A stretch of 64,000 nt of DNA, from NCBI GenBank assembly GCA_016709225.1, contig JADJEE010000012.1, positions 3,329,501-3,393,500 on the forward strand, given 5' to 3'. The stretch is from Deltaproteobacteria bacterium. GTDB lineage: Bacteria; Myxococcota_A; Polyangia; Nannocystales; Nannocystaceae. The notes below the pieces were generated by a model. That model was not told the origin of the DNA. It worked only from the letters and a program-made list of their open reading frames with translations, and searched no databases. Within the stretch, counting starts at the first letter, position 1. Each line of letters starts with the position of its first letter. This document shows positions 16,759 through 25,840 of this stretch, in pieces. Made by a program: the position numbers and the translations under genes.

Positions 16759-18135
16759 ATGGCCGAGCCGAACGCGCGCGTACCCCTGTTTCGTCGGTTG
16801 TTCATCGCCAATCGCGGTGAGGTGGCGGTACGCGTCGCGCGGGCCTGCGACGAGCTCGGCATCACGCCGGTGTTCGCCGTGTCGGAGGCCGATCGCGAGG
16901 CGCCGTGGGTGGTCGGCCGCGAGTCGGTGTGCCTGGGCCCGGCGCGCGCGACCCAGAGCTACCTCGACGCCGAGCGCGTGGTGCAGGCCGCGCGGCAGAG
17001 CGGCTGCACCGCGTTGCATCCGGGCTGGGGCTTCCTCTCGGAGAACCCGCTGTTGGTGTCGCTGTGCGAGCACCACGGCGTGACCTTCATCGGGCCGCCG
17101 GCCCATGTCATGCACCTGATGGGCAAGAAGATCCCCGCCAAGCGCACGATGAAGGCCGCGGGGCTCGAGGTGATCCCCGGCAGCGACGGCGTGCTGCGGG
17201 ATGCCGACGACGCCCGCGCGACCGCCGACCGGATCGGCTACCCGGTGCTGCTGAAGGCCAACAGCGGCGGCGGTGGCCGGGGCATGCGGATCGCCCGCAG
17301 CGGCGACGAGGTCGCGAGCGCGTACGCCGACGCGCAGGCCGAGGCCCGCGCCGCGTTTGGTGACGACCGCGTGTACATGGAGCGGCTGATCGAGGGCGGT
17401 CGCCACGTCGAGATCCAGATCATCGCGGATCGCTGGGGGCACGCGTGCCATCTGGGCGAGCGCGACTGCACCGTGCAACGCAATCACCAGAAGCTCATCG
17501 AGGAGTCGCCGTCACCGGTGCTCGACGAGCTGGTGCGCAGCGCGACCCTGGCTGCCGCGGTCGAGGCCGCCCGCAGCATCGGCTACGTCGGCGCCGGTAC
17601 CATGGAGTTCCTGCTCGATCGCGACCCCACGACTGGCGTGGGTGTGCTGCGCTTCATGGAGATGAACTGTCGCCTGCAGGTCGAGCACTGTGTCAGCGAG
17701 CAGCGTGCCGGCGTCGACCTCGTGCACGAGCAGATCCGTGTGGCCGCGGGCCATCGGCTCTCGTTTCGTCAGGAGCAGATCGAACTGTGTGGCCACGCGA
17801 TCGAGTGCCGCATCAACGCGGAGGATCCGAGCGCCGGCTTCCGCCCCGCGCCGGGCCTCATCACCGCGTGGGAGGTGCCCAGCGGCCCTGGCATCCGCGT
17901 CGATACCCACGTGCAACCCGGCTACGTGGTGCCACCGCACTACGACAGCCTGCTGTGCAAGGTGATCGCGACCGCGCAGACCCGCGACGCCGCAGCGGAT
18001 CGCATGATCGCCGCGCTCGGCGAGCTGCGCTGCGAAGGCGTGCCGACGACCGCGGCGATGCACCGACAGATCCTCGCATCGTCGGCGTTTCGCAGTCATC
18101 AGTACGACACGCGGACCATCCCCGGCTGGCCCTGA
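16759..18135 (+). CDS. accC: Biotin carboxylase subunit of acyl-CoA carboxylase
   Basis: A 458-residue ATP-grasp enzyme that carboxylates the biotin of a carrier protein using ATP and bicarbonate. Motifs in order: FRRLFIANRGEVAVRVARAC, HPGWGFLSEN, the ATP-binding GGGGRGMRIA, and HLGERDCTVQRNHQKLIEE with the family EE. The signature usually EMNTRLQVEHPVTE reads EMNCRLQVEHCVSE here, with Cys at both changed core positions. Length fits stand-alone AccC. The ATG at 16759 begins the conserved head; the open frame from 16618 adds non-conserved sequence. No carrier or transferase lies next to it; those are 18 kb away at 36562-38900. Confidence 0.9.
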   Translation: MAEPNARVPLFRRLFIANRGEVAVRVARACDELGITPVFAVSEADREAPWVVGRESVCLGPARATQSYLDAERVVQAARQSGCTALHPGWGFLSENPLLVSLCEHHGVTFIGPPAHVMHLMGKKIPAKRTMKAAGLEVIPGSDGVLRDADDARATADRIGYPVLLKANSGGGGRGMRIARSGDEVASAYADAQAEARAAFGDDRVYMERLIEGGRHVEIQIIADRWGHACHLGERDCTVQRNHQKLIEESPSPVLDELVRSATLAAAVEAARSIGYVGAGTMEFLLDRDPTTGVGVLRFMEMNCRLQVEHCVSEQRAGVDLVHEQIRVAAGHRLSFRQEQIELCGHAIECRINAEDPSAGFRPAPGLITAWEVPSGPGIRVDTHVQPGYVVPPHYDSLLCKVIATAQTRDAAADRMIAALGELRCEGVPTTAAMHRQILASSAFRSHQYDTRTIPGWP

Positions 18136-18148
18136 CCTGGGGGCAGCG

Positions 18149-20437
18149 TCACGGCACGGTCGGGTTCGGGTGGCCGTCGAGCCGCAGCTGGTAGACGAAG
18201 TAGGTCGGCGTGCAGAAGCCCAAGCCGCGGGCGTGGAGCGTCGCGAGTGCCTCGGGGGCGACGTCGCCGTGGGCGAGGAAGTCGGGCAACGCCTGGCAAA
18301 TGTAGTCCTCGCGGCAGGGACGCTGCGCGTCGCAGCGGTCGAGGCGGCCGCGCACGACGCTGCGGGCGAAGGTGGCCTGATCGAAGACGCCGGTGGCCAT
18401 GGCCTCGAAGCCGCGGCCGCCGACGATGGCACACAGCTCGCTGGCGTGCGGATCGTCGACCACGGCGGTCAGGGTGCGCTCGTCATCGCGACAGTTGCGA
18501 CTGACGCGACCCAGCGGCACGCCAATCTTCATGGGCCGGCATCGCAGCGCGGCGGTGCCCATGCCGCCATCTCGGAGCTGATGACGCGGGCGTTGTTGCG
18601 CGATGCGATCGGTGAAGCTGCGGACGTTGAACGAAAGCCACGCCCGCGCGTCGTCGAGCGCGGGGCCGTCTTCGATCGTCGCGGCCAGGCAGGGATCGCC
18701 GGCCTGCAGCGCTTCGACGCTCGGCACGCACATGCCGAGCACCGCGGGGCGCGTCGCGTGGTTCGCGAGTGCTTCGCAGGCGAGGCCGTCGGCACAGCGC
18801 CAGCGACTCGCAGGCGCGAGCGCATCGCCCGGCAGTGGGCACGGCCCGCCCTTGCCTGCGACGGGCGCGTCGTCGGTATCGCGCGGGGGCGCGCCCGGGT
18901 GCGGTCGCAGGCGTTCGGGCGCGGTACCGGCCGCGAGCGCGGCGAGGTACGCGGTGCGTCGCGGCAGCTCGGCGGCGACGTGGGGTGAGAACGGCAGCTG
19001 CACGCGGTTGCCATCGGTCGCGGCCATCACGGCGTCGGCATCGCGACCGAAGGGACGGTCGACGCCGAGCATGTGGAAGCCCGCGGTCGAGCCGTGCTGA
19101 TGGCAGCCCATGCACGACGACGCATCGAGCCGCTCGAGCAGGCCCCGCGCGTCGCCGACGAAGCGCGGCGCGGGCAGGGGCGCAGCCGCGAGGATCTCGC
19201 GGGCCTCGGGCTCGGCGAGGATCGCCGAGAACGGGCGATTGGCGAGCCGAACGCTGCCGTGGGTCGACCACGACAGCGCGACGTCGGCCAGCAGCTCCCG
19301 CGGCAGCACGAACGTGCCCTCGTCGATCTCGCGCAGGTGCTCGCGCAGGTACGTCGTCAGTGCGGCGCGCTTGTCGGGGTCACGACGGATCGCCAGCACG
19401 TCCGGCGTGTTCTCGAGCGGGGCCGGCCGCAGGCGCCCACCGTCCAGCGCGAACACCCGCATCGCATACATCGCCTGGCCCGCGAACCCGCGACCATCGA
19501 CGCGCTCGAGGTCGGAGGGGAAGCGGACCAGCTGCGCGTTGATCTCCAGCTGGCGGAAGCGGGCGGCGCCCGGCGCCAATGGGCCCGCCAGCCACGCGTC
19601 GGCGATCTGCGCGACGTTGCCGTCGTGCAGTGGTTCCGCGCGCCAGCGCTGCGCGACCACGCGACAGCCCTCGCCGTCGTCGGGCACCGCGAAGACCACG
19701 TTGATCGTCAGCGGAAGCCGTGAGGCCGCGAGCTTGCCGTCTTGCGGGTGCTCGTAGGAGAGGCGATAGATCAGCCGCAGTTCGCCACAGCCACCGATGA
19801 AGTCGCGGCGGTCGGGGCGATAGACCACCGCGGCGAGGGGGAAGCGGGCGTCGGGCGAGCGCAGCCACGCGGCCCGCAGCACCCGCGCGACATTGCCGTT
19901 GCCGCGATGATCGAGGTCACCGCCCTGCTCGGTCTTCGCGGCGGTGCGATCGTAGGTGCGCGTGATGTCGTCCTCCCAATCGATCGCCAGCTCCTCGACC
20001 ACGCGCGCGAGGTCGGCGGCCAGCGTGTCCGCGATCGATCGCCAGTGCGACGGTTCACCATCCGCGTGCGCTGCGTCGAGCGATGCGCCCGTGGTCGGGT
20101 CGCCAGCGGGTGGGGCGGGCAGCGGCTTGCCATCGATGCGACCGATGATCGTGTGCAGCGACAGCGGTGCGCTCGCGTCGGCGTCCCAGCGCGCCAGCAG
20201 GCGTGGATCGGTCACGAGGTGCATCGGCGTCGCGGCCGGGTCGATCTCCACATCCGAAGCCGCGTGGCCCGGCGGCGTGGTGTCGGCCTGCGGCGCGCTC
20301 GCGTCGGACTCGGCCTTCGCGCGCGCACCGGGTGTGCCGACCTCCGAGGGCGTGCCGCAGGCCAGCAGCAGTGCGAGCGGGCCCGCCCACGGTGCACGGC
20401 CGAGAGCTGGCGGATACGTGGCGCGCACGCCGGTCAT
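18149..20437 (-). CDS. Large lipoprotein with a c-type haem site, unknown
   Basis: A 762-residue predicted lipoprotein: signal ending LALLLAC, then an Ala/Asp/Pro linker. A single haem attachment motif CMGCHQHG lies at residues 442-446, followed by a DRPFGRD segment with FHMLG that may supply the axial Met. Earlier parts carry a Cys-containing beta-rich region (GGCGELRLIYRLS). The C-terminal quarter has a Cys-rich pattern (CRPMK, CRDDE, CDAQRPCREDYIC). Probably an exported electron-transfer or redox protein, but no family was recognised. Its start overlaps the stop of the small frame upstream (ATGA at 20434-20437). Confidence 0.65.
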   Translation of the reverse strand: MTGVRATYPPALGRAPWAGPLALLLACGTPSEVGTPGARAKAESDASAPQADTTPPGHAASDVEIDPAATPMHLVTDPRLLARWDADASAPLSLHTIIGRIDGKPLPAPPAGDPTTGASLDAAHADGEPSHWRSIADTLAADLARVVEELAIDWEDDITRTYDRTAAKTEQGGDLDHRGNGNVARVLRAAWLRSPDARFPLAAVVYRPDRRDFIGGCGELRLIYRLSYEHPQDGKLAASRLPLTINVVFAVPDDGEGCRVVAQRWRAEPLHDGNVAQIADAWLAGPLAPGAARFRQLEINAQLVRFPSDLERVDGRGFAGQAMYAMRVFALDGGRLRPAPLENTPDVLAIRRDPDKRAALTTYLREHLREIDEGTFVLPRELLADVALSWSTHGSVRLANRPFSAILAEPEAREILAAAPLPAPRFVGDARGLLERLDASSCMGCHQHGSTAGFHMLGVDRPFGRDADAVMAATDGNRVQLPFSPHVAAELPRRTAYLAALAAGTAPERLRPHPGAPPRDTDDAPVAGKGGPCPLPGDALAPASRWRCADGLACEALANHATRPAVLGMCVPSVEALQAGDPCLAATIEDGPALDDARAWLSFNVRSFTDRIAQQRPRHQLRDGGMGTAALRCRPMKIGVPLGRVSRNCRDDERTLTAVVDDPHASELCAIVGGRGFEAMATGVFDQATFARSVVRGRLDRCDAQRPCREDYICQALPDFLAHGDVAPEALATLHARGLGFCTPTYFVYQLRLDGHPNPTVP

Positions 20438-20592
20438 GCCTCCCAGGGCGCCCCGCCGTCAGCCATCGACGCGAGCAGGTCGGCATCGACGCAATCCTGC
20501 GGGCGACCCGAGGCGCGCTTCAGTCGGATGAGCTCTTCGCGCCCGACGACCTCGACCATCGTTCCATCGATCAAGTCGGAGGGGAGGGCCAT
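20434..20592 (-). pseudogene. Remnant of a small nucleotidyltransferase-type protein
   Basis: A 52-codon frame whose centre VEVVGREELIRLKRASGRPQ matches the C-terminal signature of small nucleotidyltransferase-fold proteins (DUF6036/AbiEii-like, commonly ending LIxxKRAxGRPQDLADxxxL). The catalytic N-terminal part (GSxxxxxxD-type) is missing. It overlaps the preceding small gene in another frame, consistent with an internal deletion. Decay is inference; a standalone micro-ORF cannot be excluded. Confidence 0.5.
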
Positions 20593-20764
20593 CGGGGTGC
20601 TCCAGTCGCCACGCTTGCGCGCACATCTCCCAGACGGCCGCGAGGCGCTCGGTGGGCGAGGTGGAGCGCCAGAAGTCGAGCTCGAATGCAGCGTTGCCGC
20701 CGGCAGGCACGGTGCCGCCGGTCCAACTGCGGCGTCGTTGCTCTGCGCGCGCGGCCCTGCTCAT
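20459..20764 (-). CDS. Small protein of a two-gene nucleotidyltransferase-type locus
   Basis: A 101-residue frame beginning MSRAARAEQRRRSW with a middle DFWRSTSPTERLAAVWEM and HPDGPPLRLDR, similar in style to short proteins found directly upstream of minimal nucleotidyltransferases in many bacteria. After LDR the frame turns Arg-rich and overlaps the remnant frame at 20434-20592, so the real C-terminus may be altered by the same deletion. Function unknown; a toxin-antitoxin-like origin is inference. Confidence 0.5.
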   Translation of the reverse strand: MSRAARAEQRRRSWTGGTVPAGGNAAFELDFWRSTSPTERLAAVWEMCAQAWRLEHPDGPPLRLDRWNDGRGRRARRAHPTEARLGSPAGLRRCRPARVDG

Positions 20765-20812
20765 CCTTCGCGAGGATAGCATGGCCTCGTCCGCGCCCCG
20801 GCCGACCAAGCA

Positions 20813-21379
20813 TCACGACTCGGGCGGCGAGTCCCAGTCGACCACGTCTTCGCCCTTCTCGCGCGAGAGGATGTCGATCGCCGCGGCGGCGCCATCGCCC
20901 GCGCTGATGATCGCCTGGCTGCGGCCCGGTCGTGCGAGTCGACCCACGACGTATACGCCCGGCACCGAGCTGGCGCCGTTGCGATCGGTCTGCACGCCGC
21001 GTTGCTCGTCGAACGCGAGCCCGAGCATGCTCGCCAGCTTCGGGCTCTTGCCCTCCGACAGCACCAGGTACTTCGCGCGGACTTGCGCACCACCCTCGAG
21101 GGTCACCGCGAAGCCGTCGCCGTCCTTCGCGACGGTCTCGACGCGCACGTCCTCGATCGCGCCGCCTTGCGCCGTGACCTGGGCGCGACCGATCTTCTGG
21201 AGCTCGGAGCCGTGGATCTCCTCGAAGCCGAGGTAGTTGCGCAGCAGCGCCCAGTGCATCGCGGTCTTGTCCTGGCCGAAGACCACCACCTGCTTGCCGG
21301 CCTTGGCCAGGAACAACGCCGCACTGAGGCCGCCGGGGCCGTCACCGATCACGATCACGTCGCGTGTCATCTGGGGCAT
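20813..21379 (-). CDS. Thioredoxin reductase-like FAD/NAD(P) oxidoreductase
   Basis: A 188-residue flavoprotein-like enzyme. The FAD-binding motif is GDGPGGLSAALFLAKAG near the start and the C-terminal signature is GVYVVGRLARPGRSQ with ISAGDGAAAAIDIL. It is much shorter than thioredoxin reductase (about 310-320) and lacks both the CxxC redox centre and the separate NADPH domain, so it resembles compact myxobacterial and actinobacterial relatives of unknown activity. The ATG at 21379 (MPQMTRDV) is selected; the second Met at 21370 is also possible. Divergent from the sigma factor gene. Confidence 0.78.
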   Translation of the reverse strand: MPQMTRDVIVIGDGPGGLSAALFLAKAGKQVVVFGQDKTAMHWALLRNYLGFEEIHGSELQKIGRAQVTAQGGAIEDVRVETVAKDGDGFAVTLEGGAQVRAKYLVLSEGKSPKLASMLGLAFDEQRGVQTDRNGASSVPGVYVVGRLARPGRSQAIISAGDGAAAAIDILSREKGEDVVDWDSPPES

Positions 21380-21555
21380 CGCACTGCTTCGCTCCTGCGG
21401 GCGAGCTTGCACGCGGCCGCGCCGCGTTGCCAGCGTCGCAGTCGTCCGCGGCTCGCCGTGCTCGCGCTGCCTCGCGCGGGCCGACGGCGCGGTCGCCTCC
21501 GCGGGGCTGCTCGCCCGCATCGCAGCGCTCGTGTACCATCGTCCACTGGGATCCG

Positions 21556-22188
21556 ATGGGGCCGCGGGACTCAGATCTGCTCGAGCGCTGGCGTGCAGGT
21601 GACCGCAGCAGCGGCGAGGCACTGATCGCGAAGCACTACCGCAGCGTGCTGCGCTTCTTCGAGCTCAACGCCAGCTGGGCCGCCGAGGATCTCACGCAGC
21701 GGACGTTCATGGCGTGCATCGAGGGCGCCGCCGCGCTCCGCGACGTCGAGGCGTTCCGCGCCTACCTGTTCGGCGTCGCGCGGCGGCAGCTCGCCCAGCA
21801 CCAGCGACAGATGTCGCGCACCAAGGCGCTGCGGCGCTTCGATGCCACGCCGCAAGCTGGCAGCGCCCAGCTCACCACGCTGCTGGCGCGTAGTCGCGAG
21901 CAGGTGCTGGCGCTGCGCGCACTCGCGACGCTGCCGCGCCGCGTGCAGACGCTGCTCGTCCTGCACTACTGGGACGGTGTGGGCATCGGTGAGCTCGCGG
22001 CCAGCGAGCGCGTGCCGACCAGCACGATCCGCACCCGCCTCGCCCGCGCCCGCGACTCGATGCGGGCCCGACTGGGCGAGCTCGACGTCACACCCACCGC
22101 GGGCCCCACCGACGAGCAGCTGCGCATGCTGATGGTCTCGCTGGTTGCCACCGACGATCCGCGCGTCTCGGTCTCGAGCCGGGCTTGA
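21556..22188 (+). CDS. Sigma-70 family (ECF-like) RNA polymerase sigma factor
   Basis: A 210-residue alternative sigma factor. Region 2 is seen as LIAKHYRSVLRFFELNASW then EDLTQRTFMACIEG; region 4 as ALATLPRRVQTLLVLHYWDG, IGELAASERVPTSTIRTRLARAR. A linker of about 40 residues separates them, as in ECF factors. Start ATG at 21556; the open frame upstream is GC-rich shadow. The kinase gene begins 7 bp after its stop, so a kinase may control this factor. No classic anti-sigma gene is adjacent. Confidence 0.88.
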   Translation: MGPRDSDLLERWRAGDRSSGEALIAKHYRSVLRFFELNASWAAEDLTQRTFMACIEGAAALRDVEAFRAYLFGVARRQLAQHQRQMSRTKALRRFDATPQAGSAQLTTLLARSREQVLALRALATLPRRVQTLLVLHYWDGVGIGELAASERVPTSTIRTRLARARDSMRARLGELDVTPTAGPTDEQLRMLMVSLVATDDPRVSVSSRA

Positions 22189-22195
22189 GGCAGCC

Positions 22196-23653
22196 GTGAC
22201 ACCGTCGGTGGATCCTGCGATCACCCACGGGCCACTCGGACCCGGCACGCGCCTGGGTCGCTATCAAATCTTGCGTCGGCTCGCGACCGGCGGCATGGCC
22301 GAGCTGTATCTCGCGCGCCACGTGGGTGCCGCCGGCTACCAGAAGGTGGTCGCGCTCAAGCGGGTGCGGCCGCACCTGGCCGAGGACCAGCAGTTCGTCG
22401 CGCGCTTCCTCAACGAGGCCCGCCTCGCGGCTGGGCTCGACCATTCGAGCATCGCGCACGTGATCGACTTCGGTGTCGAGGGTGGCGAGCACTTCATGGC
22501 CATGGAGTACGTCCACGGCCGCAGCGTGATGCAGCTGCTGCAGCAGTTCGAACGTTGCCCGCTGCCGCTCGCGTGCGCCGTGCTGATCGTGCGCGACGTC
22601 GCGGCCGCGCTGCACCACGCCCACGAGCGGCGCGGCCCCGACGGCCGTCCGCTCGGGCTGGTCCATCGCGACGTGTCGCCGTCGAACGTGCTGGTGAGCT
22701 TCGACGGCGACGTGAAGTTGGTCGACTTCGGCATCGCCAAGGCCACCGCCGAGGGCAGTGCGACCCGCACGGGCACGATCCTCGGCAAGCTCTCGTACAT
22801 GGCGCCCGAGCAGCTCCGCGGGCAACGCATCGATCGCCGCTCCGACGTGTTCGCGCTCGGTGCCCTCGCGTACGAGCTCATGACCGGCGTGCGGTGCTTC
22901 TACGCCGAGGGCGAGTTTGCGCTCATCAACCGCGTGGTCGCGGCCCGCTTCGAGCGCCCGTCGGCGGTCGTCGAGGGCTTTCCACCGGCGCTCGAGGCCA
23001 TCCTCGCGCGGAGCCTCGCGGCCGATCCCGACGCCCGCTGGGCGGACGCGCGGGAGCTGCAGCTCGCGCTCGAGAGCTTCGCAGCGACGGCGGGACATTC
23101 GCTCTCCAAGCTCGAGCTGGCCGAACACATGCGCGCCTGCTTCGGCGACGAGCCGTATCCCCGCACCGACGTCGTGCCGCTGCCGACCGAGGCGGTGGTG
23201 TCGACGACCGAGGCGGTGGCATCGATGGAGCCGACGCCGGTCGGACGCACGCGTCGACGCTCGCCGGCCGCGTGGGTCGGCGTGGCGCTGGTGACTGGCC
23301 TCGTGGTTGGCTTGGTGACGCGCGAGTGGCTCGGCGACGACGAGCCTGCGCCCGTGGTCGCGCCCGAGCTCGGCACCGGCGAGCGCGAGTCCGCACGGGC
23401 CCCCGCCGTCGCGGAGGTCGGTGCGGATCCGCCGAGCAAGGTCGAGCCCTCGACGCATGGCGATGCCCCGAATGCGCAGGCCGGCGAGTCGTCCCCATCG
23501 ACGTCGAGCCCCGCGGCGGCACCCGAACGCCGCTCGCGCGGCCGGACACCGGCGCGCCGGAGATCGTCGGGCTCGGCCGTCACACCCACCGCTCCGTCGC
23601 GCGATGCGACGCTGCGCGACTTCTTGCCGCCGTCGCGACGCAAGGACGAATGA
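22196..23653 (+). CDS. Membrane-anchored Ser/Thr protein kinase
   Basis: A 485-residue eukaryotic-type kinase. Gly-rich loop LATGGMAELYLA, VVALKRV (Lys55), catalytic HRDVSPSNV (Asp159), DFGIAK (Asp177), and APEQL follow in order. A membrane segment lies near residues 359-377, and the C-terminal 110 residues are a Pro/Ser/Ala-rich, probably periplasmic tail ending in basic residues. HRDVSPSN rather than HRDLKPEN is common in myxobacterial kinases. The GTG at 22196 has GAGG seven bases before it, 7 bp after the sigma stop. Its location suggests a sigma/kinase signalling unit. Confidence 0.92.
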   Translation: MTPSVDPAITHGPLGPGTRLGRYQILRRLATGGMAELYLARHVGAAGYQKVVALKRVRPHLAEDQQFVARFLNEARLAAGLDHSSIAHVIDFGVEGGEHFMAMEYVHGRSVMQLLQQFERCPLPLACAVLIVRDVAAALHHAHERRGPDGRPLGLVHRDVSPSNVLVSFDGDVKLVDFGIAKATAEGSATRTGTILGKLSYMAPEQLRGQRIDRRSDVFALGALAYELMTGVRCFYAEGEFALINRVVAARFERPSAVVEGFPPALEAILARSLAADPDARWADARELQLALESFAATAGHSLSKLELAEHMRACFGDEPYPRTDVVPLPTEAVVSTTEAVASMEPTPVGRTRRRSPAAWVGVALVTGLVVGLVTREWLGDDEPAPVVAPELGTGERESARAPAVAEVGADPPSKVEPSTHGDAPNAQAGESSPSTSSPAAAPERRSRGRTPARRRSSGSAVTPTAPSRDATLRDFLPPSRRKDE

Positions 23654-23680
23654 GCGCGTCTGCTAAGCTGCGGCCCCCGG

Positions 23681-24346
23681 ATGCACTGGCCGTGTCTCGT
23701 CGTCCTCGCCCTCGCGCCGCCGTCCGCCGCGGACGATGCCGCGCAGCGGATCCGCGCGGGCGACTATGCCGGGGCGGCGGCTGCGTTCGAGCGCGGCTAT
23801 GCCGAGACCGGCGATCCTGCGCTGCTGTTCGGTGAGGCCCAGGCGTTGCGGCGCGCCGGGGACTGTCGTGCCGCGATCGCGGTGTTCGAGCGCTTCATCG
23901 CGACCGAGCCGCCGCGCGCCGACGTCGACGCAGCGAGCGACGCGATCGATGCCTGCCGCGGGATCCTCGGTCCGGCTGCAGCGCCGCGGGTCGACCCGAC
24001 GCCACCGCGCGAGCCACCGACGCCGCCACCCGAGCCCACCACGCCACCGTGGTCCGCGGATCGTGCGGGCGCGGTGTTGCTCGGGGTCGGGGCCGTGCTC
24101 GCGGTGGTCGGCGCCGGCTTGTTCGGCGCGTCGTACACGCGGCTCGATGCGCGCCCGTCGTCGGAAGCGGACTTCGAGCGACGCCGAGGGACCGTGCGTC
24201 CCATGTGGGGCAGCGGCCTCGGATTGCTCGCCGCAGGCGGGGCCCTCGCGGTGGGTGGGGCGATTCGATGGGGCGTGGTCGCGCGCGGCCGCACGCGCGC
24301 CCGCGTCGTGGTCGCGCTCGACTCGGGGGTCACCATCCGCTTCTGA
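23681..24346 (+). CDS. TPR-like protein with two membrane segments
   Basis: A 221-residue protein: a short signal-like start (MHWPCLVVLALAPPSAA), then TPR-like helices (AGDYAGAAAAFERGYAET, RRAGDCRAAIAVFERFIA), a Pro-rich linker, and two C-terminal hydrophobic segments with a Tyr-containing loop between. This layout recurs downstream of kinases in myxobacteria. It lies 27 bp after the kinase gene on the same strand and is probably a partner of it. Exact role unknown. Confidence 0.68.
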   Translation: MHWPCLVVLALAPPSAADDAAQRIRAGDYAGAAAAFERGYAETGDPALLFGEAQALRRAGDCRAAIAVFERFIATEPPRADVDAASDAIDACRGILGPAAAPRVDPTPPREPPTPPPEPTTPPWSADRAGAVLLGVGAVLAVVGAGLFGASYTRLDARPSSEADFERRRGTVRPMWGSGLGLLAAGGALAVGGAIRWGVVARGRTRARVVVALDSGVTIRF

Positions 24347-24410
24347 GCTGCCGACGAGAACGCGACGATCTGGCATGGGGAGGGCGGTGGGCCCCTGCTA
24401 GCATGGGTCC

Positions 24411-25760
24411 GTGGTGGGCCCTCGCGCGAGCATCGTCGCCCTCGCGGCGCTGGTCGGCGCGGGTTGTCCGTCGCTGGGCAGCTTCGAGTGTCGCACGCCG
24501 CAGGAGTGCAACCGGCCCGAGCTCGTCGGCGGGCAGTGTCTGGCCGACGGTGCGTGTGCATATGCCGACGACGCGTGCGCGTCGGGCCTGCGTCGTTCGC
24601 CGTATGCGTCGTCGCGCGCCGGCACCTGCGTGCCGCTGCCGGACACCACCGGCGATGCATCGGATGTCTCGGGCGTGCTCGACACCGACAGCGGACCCGA
24701 GCGCGTCACCGGCGGTGCGATCGAGTGCCAACGCGGCTACGCGTATCGACGCGAGCTCACGATCGAGGCCGGCGCGCCGGTCGAGGCAGGCCACTCGATC
24801 GCGGTACCGCTCGACCACGCCGCGCTGGTGGCCGCCGGAATGTCGCTGCCGGACGGCAGCGACGTGCGTGTGTTCGAGGTGGTCGACGATTGCCCCGTCG
24901 TCGAGCTCGATCGCGTCGCCGATCCGCGCATCGGTTGGAACGCCGCCGACACGCGGGTGTGGTTCGCCGCGCCCGCGGCAGTGGCGACGGGCGAGGTCCA
25001 GCGCGGCATCTTCCTCTACTACGGCCACGACGATCCGGCGCCGGTGGCCAACGACTGGAATGCGGTGTTCGAGGTCGGCAGTGACTTCGAGGGCGACGAG
25101 CTGCCGCCGGGCCTGCTGGCCTCGATCAATCCCCCCGGGGCGCTGAGCGTCGATGGCGGAACGCTGCGCGTGTGGTACGACGCGCTCGACATCGCCGCGG
25201 CGGCGATCGTGGTGTTGTCCGAGCCGTTGCCGGACGATCGTCGCTTCGAGTTCGTCAACCGAGCCCGCCTGGTCTCGGGCAACGATGTCGACTCGAACAT
25301 GAAGTACTTCACGTTGGTCGCGTCGGCGCAGCCGCCCGAGGTCAGCCTCCCCGAGCCGGAACACGACCGTCGCATGATCTCGGCCCAGCACCTGACCAGC
25401 CACGCGCAGGGCCTGGCCTACACCGCGACCGGCGGGGCGGATCTGTCGTGGGACGGCGCGGCGTGGATCGAGCCGTCGGTCTTCTGGGGCGACGCCGGCC
25501 TGGGCACCTACACGACGCACGCGCTGGTCAGCTCGGCGGACGAGTTCTACGTGGTGGCCTCCGACGGCGACGAGCTGCTCACCACCACCACCGCCGTGCC
25601 GTGGTCGTCGGTCCGCGATCCCGGGGGCCCGCACTGGCTGTACATGGGCGAGGTCTTCGTCGATCACTACGTCTGCGTCGCCGAGTACGATTGGTTCTTC
25701 CTGCGGCGCACGCTCGATCCCGAGCCGACCGTGACGCTCGGGGGCGAGTCCGCGCTCTGA
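24411..25760 (+). CDS. DUF2341-domain lipoprotein
   Basis: A 449-residue predicted lipoprotein from a GTG at 24411 (signal ending LVGAGC). A Cys-rich head (FECRTPQECNRPE, GQCLADGAC) is followed by an Asp/Ser linker, then the DUF2341 pattern: YAYRRELTIEAG, AVPLDHAALVAAG, DGSDVRVFE and GIFLYYGHDDPAPVAND. The second half is a jelly-roll-like domain (FEFVNRARLVSGN). DUF2341 occurs in surface and biopolymer-transport associated proteins; role unknown. The next genes on the strand are DUF1552 and DUF1592 proteins. Confidence 0.8.
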   Translation: MVGPRASIVALAALVGAGCPSLGSFECRTPQECNRPELVGGQCLADGACAYADDACASGLRRSPYASSRAGTCVPLPDTTGDASDVSGVLDTDSGPERVTGGAIECQRGYAYRRELTIEAGAPVEAGHSIAVPLDHAALVAAGMSLPDGSDVRVFEVVDDCPVVELDRVADPRIGWNAADTRVWFAAPAAVATGEVQRGIFLYYGHDDPAPVANDWNAVFEVGSDFEGDELPPGLLASINPPGALSVDGGTLRVWYDALDIAAAAIVVLSEPLPDDRRFEFVNRARLVSGNDVDSNMKYFTLVASAQPPEVSLPEPEHDRRMISAQHLTSHAQGLAYTATGGADLSWDGAAWIEPSVFWGDAGLGTYTTHALVSSADEFYVVASDGDELLTTTTAVPWSSVRDPGGPHWLYMGEVFVDHYVCVAEYDWFFLRRTLDPEPTVTLGGESAL

Positions 25761-25840
25761 TCTCCGGACGCGATTGCGATCGACCCCACACGATCGGCAA
25801 GGTGGGACGCTTCGCGTGCTCGGGTAACATGGGCACCACG

